Below are positions 58,297 to 64,000 of a stretch of 64,000 bases of DNA, piece after piece. The notes under the pieces are model-generated. The model searched no databases, was not told the DNA's origin, and was given only the letters and a program-made list of their open reading frames with translations. The stretch is from positions 22,048,905 to 22,112,904 of the forward strand of contig CM056743.1 in NCBI GenBank assembly GCA_029851415.1, in the 5' to 3' direction. The stretch comes from Eretmocerus hayati (Eukaryota > Arthropoda > Insecta > Hymenoptera > Aphelinidae). The stretch's first letter is position 1. Every line of letters starts with the position of its first letter. The translations under genes and the position numbers were made by a program.

Positions 58297-58749
58297 GGAA
58301 AGAATTTTTATGGATTTTCTCCAGACCCTCCTGGTGCAGGCATTCGTCGAAATGCTCCGTAATGACCCATGTATTTTCTCACGGAGGAAAACCAAGAATG
58401 GGTCATTTTCTATCAAGACAAATATCCGACACTCTCAATGAGTGATGAACTCAGCAAATACATTCTATCCAACGACTGATACTCCATTATTCCATGGCTT
58501 ACGTGAGGATTTACGTCATACAAGACAAATACTCCAGATGCTCTGTGTAGTTCGCGTGATTTCTGCTGCACGAATCCCTATCCTAACCCAACAGCTGCCG
58601 TACTCCTTCCCTATTCGTTTAAGGAACTTGTTGGGAAAACGCTTGAAGCCCTATACGGGACGGACAGAATTGCCCCATAGGATTCCTTTTCGTGTTGACA
58701 GTTTCCAAGATGGGCCTTTATTGGCGCCCTACACTCGATTTCTAACCGC

Positions 58750-58975
58750 GATTGGGTTTGGTCGGATTAGGTTGCTATATTGTTGGTTTGAGTTGGGTAG
58801 ATGAGGGTTGGGATACCGTTGGGTACGATGGTTGGGGTAGGTTAGGGTTGGGTTTTCGTTGGATTGAATTGGGCTGTGTTGAGTTCGGTTCGGTCGTCGT
58901 TTGGTCTCCATGGGTTGAATGGGATGGATTTATCGATGGGATGGGATGGAATACATGCAGTATACTAACTTTCTG
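58750..58975 (+). repeat. G/T-rich degenerate repeat
   Basis: Strongly strand-biased GGTTGGG / GGTTAGG / GGGATGG words, almost free of C. It starts just at the outer end of element Q. It is too irregular to be a telomeric (TTAGG)n array. Confidence 0.6.
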
Positions 58976-59100
58976 ACAGAGAATCTTCGTCCTTAATGTG
59001 GTAGAACGGTAGATGGATTTTTTCGATCTTGAAGGACTATGTGGCGAGGAATTGATGGAAAAATCCCTTGCTTCAGTATAAGAGAAAGATTTTTATTCTC

Positions 59101-59140
59101 TCGACGTTTCGTCTACTTGGTTCGTAGACCTCATCAGGAC
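59101..59140 (-). ncRNA. Hammerhead ribozyme motif in the PLE 3' terminus
   Basis: The minus strand reads CCTGATGAG, GTCTAC, loop GAACCAA, GTAGAC, GAAACGTC. All conserved core positions of the CTGATGA and GAAA strands and a perfect stem II are present. Same sense as the PLE protein. Confidence 0.75.
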
Positions 59141-60237
59141 AGTTTCTATAGTAAATATCACCAGTTTTACATCACATCATGACACTGAACTCATCACAAT
59201 TATAAAAAATTACTATCCATACTTACAAGTTAAGACATATAAAATACAAATTCGAGATCGAACGTACTCATTGCGAGTATCGTCCGTCTCTTGTCAAAAC
59301 AAATGTTACTGTGAGCTGAATAATGTCGAAACCTGAACTGAAGACTATTTACGAGCATATATCTATATGTATGTATTAGCGGTATTAACACTGACGGGAT
59401 TGTGGACTCGTGGGACACCACGAGAGTATAATTCAAAGAGTCGATTTTAATGGTACATAAATCTTACTAAGATTTTCGACATCTTCTTTTTTGTTGATGC
59501 ATGTATTCTCACGGTTAATGTGAATCATCTCAGCGATAATTTTTTCATAATACCTAGGCTCTATATCACAGATCTCTACATCTTTTCAAGAGAAATCATG
59601 ATTCAAATTTCGTTTAAGCATAGATACAACTGACTTTTCATCTTTGTTAGTTCTGGTTCATGAATACGTGCAGATCAGGCTCTTTTGGTTCCACCAGCAT
59701 AAGAAGCGGTACGATTGTTACACTTGATTTTATAAACTAAACCTGTGTTTTCCATTTTTTCCAGACAATCTTTTCCCAATCGAATACAATCTTTCAATGA
59801 ACTAGAAATGTTCGTGAGCGTCAAAATAGAAATACCTCTAAAGAGTGAAGTGCATTTTTCAAAAAATCTCTCATGATAAGGGATGCACAATTTGGGTTTT
59901 TCCATTTCCTGGACAAGGGTGTTTTATTGTTACGACACTTATTGTACATAATTCGCTTTTTAATGCACTTGTCAATAAACTTTTGGGGATAATCATTGTG
60001 TGCGAGAATTTTCACGACTTTGGAAAGGTTGTGCCTATGAAAACTTTCGTGTGGCAATAATAAAGTACGATCTGTGAGAATAAAAACGATATTCTTCTTG
60101 AATCAACAGGGTGATTTGAGTTAAAGCTTAGAGTTTTACCAGATAAAGTTGCTTTCTGGTACAAATTAAAGACGATGCAATTATTACTTGGAGATCCCAT
60201 AGGACTACCCGAGATCTGTTGATAATATTCACCATTG

Positions 60238-61030
60238 ATGAGGCGGGAAGGATTTCGATGAAGGGTTTGGAAGTACCCCCTATAATCCCTTGTCACTCGT
60301 CTACTTGTCAGACGTTGAGGAGGATGATGAGTTCGAGGATGCGGTTGTTGAGGTCGAATGGATCATCATACAATATTCCGACACAAAATACGACACAGGA
60401 ACCAAATTGCGGAATACGGAGTTCGAGTCTGAAAATGGCACTAGATCACGGTGTTGACGTTCCTGACAGCACCAGGAGTACGTCGAAGTACCGGAAGAGC
60501 GTGGCCACGGCTGGGCCAAAGTCGCGGAGTGCAGCGTCGTGACAGCGAGCTGGAGTTGGAATGATGATGACTGATTTGGTTGCTCGGTCTATTATAGGGC
60601 AAAAGGATGTTCGCAAGTTGTGCGTACATCTGCTGTGATGTACTATTGGATACGCGTACAAGACTCTGTTGTACTATTACACGAGCGTGCATTGAGTATG
60701 GATTAGGTCGGGAATGTACTATGAGACGCGCGTACATAAGTTGACTGCGGTATTGTACTATGGGATCCGCGTACACCCTTGAAGGCCGGATTCGTACTAT
60801 TGGAGACGAGTATACAATATTGAGAATTGGAACTGCACTGTTGAGGGCGCGTACATGGTGTCGACCGATGAATGTACTATTGCATGAGCGTACGTTAGTA
60901 CGAATGAACGTTTTTCGTCAATCAAGAAATGATGCGGGTAAAAAAAACGATAACGTGTGATCTCACCGCTCGTTACGTGGTTGGATTTCCACAATAAACA
61001 ATGTGCTCGACGGAAGAAAAAGATGTGTGA
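60238..61030. mobile_element. ~790-bp insertion in the PLE reverse transcriptase
   Basis: PLE coding sequence stops at 61048 and resumes at 60237. TTCACCATT on the left and GTCACCATC on the right look like an 8-9 bp target duplication. The insert contains a ~40-bp minisatellite (60640-60910). No inverted ends or coding domain recognised. Confidence 0.5.
60640..60910 (+). repeat. ~40-bp minisatellite
   Basis: TGTACTATTGG-like starts recur near 60641, 60671, 60715, 60755, 60793, 60835 (degenerate) and 60874, each followed by (G)ACGCG(C)GTAC(A). About seven diverged units. Confidence 0.6.
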
Positions 61031-61389
61031 GAATGCACGCGTCACCATCAAATTGAAAAAAAGGTGTTTTTGAAGAGGAATTTGATGCCATCTCTTATTT
61101 CATCGAATGAAATATTTGATTGGTTGTGGAAGTCAAAAAATCTTTTATCTAAACTCAGCAGGACAAGGTAACATAGAACATTAGTGAGTAATGAAATTAC
61201 GTCAAGTGACGGGAGAACGTGCGTGTCAGGAATTTTGATTTCCTCCAATTTTTCTTCAAATTCAAAACTGTTGTTGATATGAAAAGACGGGTTTTTAATG
61301 TAAGTTTTGAAGATTTTATATAAATAAGATGCTAATCGGTGAGTCGAGCTATTGATAGTCGAGATGATAGATCTCGAAGGAGCGTTATT

Positions 61390-62812
61390 TTTATTCGCTT
61401 TTATTGCACTCGGGCGCCGCCGACGGAATCTTGTCCCCGAATCTTTCGTGTGAGTGTGTCATTGACACACTTTTCTCTGTCGGGTATACATGTGTTGGTG
61501 CAAAGCCTCTGATGCTCGTATCAATATTGTGTAAATGCAAACGCGTTCATGCGCGCAGATCGAGGGAGTAGAGAGCGAGAGCGTGGATGAGAAATCCACA
61601 CGCAGGTGACGCAGCACGTAGCAGCCGACAAGCCGACGTTTACGCGAGAATGTTGGAGAAGTAATCGATTATTCATTAAATAATCGTCGGTAATTATTGT
61701 ATAAAGAAATGCCCTCGCCGGGAGATGCCCACAGCAGCCCAGTGAAATTATAATGTGTGATGTTTCATGTGTTTCAGTTTTTAGAATGCGATGGATCTTG
61801 GCTCTGTCCTCCTGTAACTTTGACCTTTTTCCAATCGCCCTTTCCAATTCGTGCTGACAATCTTGCACAGATCTTCCAAAAAGTTGTTTTAGGTAGTCTT
61901 CACTGATTTTCAAATAATTTTGTGGATAGTGCACAAACAGATTATCAAAAGAAGTTATTACTGAAAGGTGGATGGTTTTACCTGTTTACAAATGCTGTGA
62001 GGAGCTCAATTCTCTAACGTACAACCAAGTTTTGTGTCCTGTGAAGATACTGAGTGTCAGTTTTGTTTTGTAGATGATTTCTGATCAACTGTGAGTGATG
62101 GATGACATTTCATGAGACTTTGTGTGTCACTTGATTTGTCATTGTCATCAAACTTGCTCCTAATTGTTATTTTTACGCCATGCTCCTCATGTCAATCTGA
62201 TATACCACTATTCAAAACTCCATTAGATCAGTGACGGAATAGACCATTTTAATTATAGATTGTTACAGGAGCTTTACGCATCCCAAGTGTTTGCTCATTC
62301 AAACTCTCCAGGATCTTTTATACCATTTTAATATCCATCACAGAAATTCAACAGGTCACTCTCAACCACATTCCATGATTCCAACTTTTATGGTGTATTG
62401 GTGTTTCAGAACTGTATCAGCATAGGGGGCTCAAAAATCATTCAATTGCTTACATCAAGCATCACTCGACTTTTTTGAATGAACAGATATGACTATTCAT
62501 GATTGAGTTGTGAGATGTAAAGTGTCATGGCACGTTCATGGATGGAGTTATCCTGATGTTCTTAATAAGCAGTCAGTCTTCTAAATTTCAATATTTAATA
62601 ACTTCTACGATTCATAACAGAATTATTGGTTTGCTGTATTTGAGGAAAGGCATACTTTGGGACCAACCGTGGCTAATCGCTTTGTTTGCCTCTAATCTAT
62701 TTGCATTCTACAGTCCATCTTGAAGATTAATCAAAAGTTCTATCTCATATTTATAACTTCCAATCATGCTTCATTTCAAATTATTAGGTATAAACTAAAA
62801 AGATGAAAATGA
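61390..62812. mobile_element. Insertion of unknown type in the PLE, with poly(A)-like edge
   Basis: Separates PLE pieces at 61390 and ~63220. On the minus strand its 3' edge reads GCAATAAAAGCGAATAAAAA immediately before the PLE sequence, suggestive of a retroposed transcript. A minus-strand frame at 61521-61934 (with HELERAIGKRSKLQEDRAKI) is helical in character but unidentified. Confidence 0.35.
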
Positions 62813-63217
62813 AATAATGTAAAAAAAATATTTTCAAAAATTCACTTTTATGCAACATTGAATAGAATAGCAGCACTAAATGTGAGAATAATCTGAAATC
62901 TCTCTCTTGACACTGGCATAAACGTTGGCTAAGCCAGTTGATGCACATGCTCCAAGATGTTCATGATTTTAGGGATAAATATGATAAAAGCGTGGGTTGA
63001 AAACTTGATCATTCAACAGTATCTTCCATCATTCAACCCACGCTTTTATCATATTTATACCTAAAATCATGAACATCTTGGAGCATGTGCATCAACTGAC
63101 TTAGCCAACGTTTATGCCAGTAACAAGAGAGAGATTTCAGATATTCTCACATTTAGTGCTACTCTCTTCAATGTTGCATAAAAGCGAATTTTTAAAAATA
63201 TTTTTTTTACATTATTA
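62813..63217. repeat. 405-bp hairpin element
   Basis: AATAATGTAAAAAAAATATT at 62813 mirrors the sequence ending ACATTATT at 63217. Arms are ~190 bp with few mismatches and a ~25-bp loop near 63015 between the two copies of the GTGGGTTGAA segment. Confidence 0.75.
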
Positions 63218-63405
63218 TGAATCTTTGGCAAGCCATACGCTCTCGCCGAAGTGGTATCAGTTTGAGTCGAAGAATTTTTATGAACTAGCTTCAGTAGGTA
63301 TTTTTGTCCGTCCCAAACTTTCAAAATATCGTAAAATTTTTCTTGTTCATCAACTAATGGATTATCTTGAATAGGTAAATATGTGTCCTGAGGATTCTGA
63401 GAGTT

Positions 63406-63440
63406 CTGATGAGGTCTACAAACCAAGTAGACGAAACGTT
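63406..63440 (+). ncRNA. Hammerhead ribozyme motif in the PLE right terminus
   Basis: The plus strand reads CTGATGAG, GTCTAC, loop AAACCAA, GTAGAC, GAAACGTT. Nearly identical to the motif at 59101 but in opposite orientation, as expected from inverted PLE termini. Confidence 0.7.
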
Positions 63441-63929
63441 GAAAGAATAAAAATCTTTTTTTTATACTGAAGCGAGGGATTTCTCCATCAATTCCTCACC
63501 ACATAGTCCTTCAAGATCGAAAAAATTCATCTACCACTCTGCAGTATAGCTCTTTCCATTTTTTCGCATCCGTAACTTCTACGAAAGCGTAACTCTTACG
63601 GACACCTAACTCACGAACGCGTCACTCTGAACGTTGCGTGCTACGTTACTTCAAATGAATTCACCGAAAGTGAGGTTCCTGATAAGATCGCAAATGTGTT
63701 CAATGACATTTTTGGCATGGAATTCAGGCCGTACGTGTGTTCAATACAATACCTCAACACTATCCCACCATAGTAGGAAAATCACGTGAAAGATATGTTA
63801 CTTTGACCACAAACTTCCATCCAAGCAAATGAATTTCCACGTACGCGGGTGCATTCGTATACGTCGAACCTTGAGAAATTGAGTTGCAATATACCGCGGG
63901 TATCACTTACGTGGTGAGTGTAAACTTCA

Positions 63930-64000
63930 CTTGCTATACAGTAGATGAAGATCTGGAACAACAGAGAAGACAACGCTCCGGCAGCTATCAAAAGTCTGAT
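63930..64000 (-). CDS. Possible partial exon with a hydrophobic segment (window edge)
   Basis: From the right edge inward the minus strand reads LLIAAGALSSLLFQIFIYC, a membrane-like segment, followed by a plausible GTGAAG donor at ~63935. It could be an exon of a membrane protein gene that starts beyond the window, or chance. Weak evidence. Confidence 0.2.

Larger units (their letters stand above)
52364..58747. mobile_element. Foldback element Q, ~2.86 kb before four insertions
   Basis: CGGTTAGAAATCAAGTGTAG at 52364 mirrors CTACACTCGATTTCTAACCG ending at ~58747. The palindrome centre is near 54985. Removing insertion U from the left arm leaves about 1,425 bp. Removing S, T and the hammerhead insertion from the right arm leaves about 1,430 bp. 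The arms pair throughout, for example CCTGCACCAGGAGGGTCTGG near 53980 with its complement at 58320, and CAAATAGCTCCTAGAAG with its counterpart near 54255. No coding capacity. A diverged half-copy lies at 22190-22920. Confidence 0.75.
59675..63400 (-). pseudogene. Penelope-like reverse transcriptase / GIY-YIG, fragmented
   Basis: Pieces in coding order: TTSARAYGLPKIHN (63400-63225); then after an insertion NNAPSRSIISTINSSTHRL and HVLPSLDVISLLTNV with the RT catalytic Asp region, to KNTFFSI (61390-61048); then after a second insertion NGEYYQQISGSPMGSPSNN and LSFNSNHPVDSRR (60237-60012); then KVVKILAHNDYPQ and finally VYKIKCNNRTASYAGGTKR, the start of the GIY-YIG domain (to ~59675). The second catalytic motif is not evident, the GIY-YIG domain is cut short, and frames shift between pieces. 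It is non-functional. Confidence 0.8.
59008..63540 (-). mobile_element. Second Penelope-like element, inverted termini, split by two insertions
   Basis: Termini ~59008-59145 and ~63400-63540 are inverted copies (TCGATCTTGAAGGACTATGT, GAGGAATTGATGGA). Each holds a hammerhead motif. PLE reverse transcriptase and GIY-YIG pieces lie between them on the minus strand, in order from ~63400 down to ~59675. Insertions at ~60238-61030 and ~61390-63217 separate them. The frame begins mid-protein next to the right terminus, so the copy was 5'-truncated at insertion. Confidence 0.8.

Noticed and set aside
58750..58975. Possible interstitial telomeric repeat
   Set aside because: Units are GGTTGGG/GGTTAGG/GGGATGG mixtures without regular (TTAGG)n periodicity.
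15000..64000. Search for tRNA, rRNA and CRISPR-like arrays
   Set aside because: No cloverleaf with A/B boxes, no rRNA core words and no regularly spaced identical repeats with unique spacers were noticed by eye.

Overview
The window is nuclear DNA of an animal, almost certainly an arthropod and most likely an insect. The evidence is a laminin alpha gene cut by many short GT-AG introns, AT-rich intergenic DNA, and Penelope-like, DIRS-like and LINE retroelements beside many foldback DNA elements. I cannot name the species. No bacterial gene, rRNA, tRNA or CRISPR array was seen.

Region 1 (1-14.8 kb, + strand) is the 3' part of a laminin subunit alpha gene, most likely the LanA (alpha-3/5-like) orthologue. 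I could trace 26 exons whose phases all agree. They total 5,790 nt, or 1,929 residues plus a stop. They encode the end of a laminin IV (L4) module, laminin EGF repeats, the coiled-coil arm and five LG modules. Three introns carry mobile elements: a ~2.07-kb element with 26-bp inverted ends, a mariner-like element flanked by TA, and a decayed relative of the latter.

Region 2 (15-64 kb) holds no confidently intact host gene. It is a graveyard of nested mobile DNA. In order: a foldback element with 103-bp tandem repeats that contains a second element, which contains a third (17.2-20.8 kb); a MULE transposase relic (21 kb); a 5.5-kb element whose ends are arrays of a short motif (23.7-29.3 kb) with two more nested inside; a Penelope-like element (PLE) remnant with a GIY-YIG domain (29.3-31.9 kb); a 5'-truncated LINE (32.1-34.1 kb); a complete-looking DIRS-type retroelement with gag-like, RT/RNase H and tyrosine recombinase frames (36.7-42.1 kb), sitting in an older foldback element; a 1.74-kb long-inverted-repeat element with a Cys-rich reading frame in its loop (43.0-44.7 kb); a decayed secreted-protein-like pseudogene (47 kb); a ~2.86-kb foldback element interrupted by four later insertions (52.4-58.7 kb); and a second PLE, split by two insertions (59.0-63.5 kb).

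Several insertion histories can be read to the base because one arm of a palindrome preserves the empty site of the other. This gives direct target-site duplications, including 13 bp for a 215-bp hammerhead-ribozyme insertion, 3 bp for a family with TAGTCC ends, and no duplication beyond a shared TAA for the DIRS element. The strongest leads are the miniature hammerhead insertion, the TAGTCC family with its Cys-rich frame, the DIRS element with legible ends and internal complementary region, and the density of long hairpins able to give double-stranded RNA.
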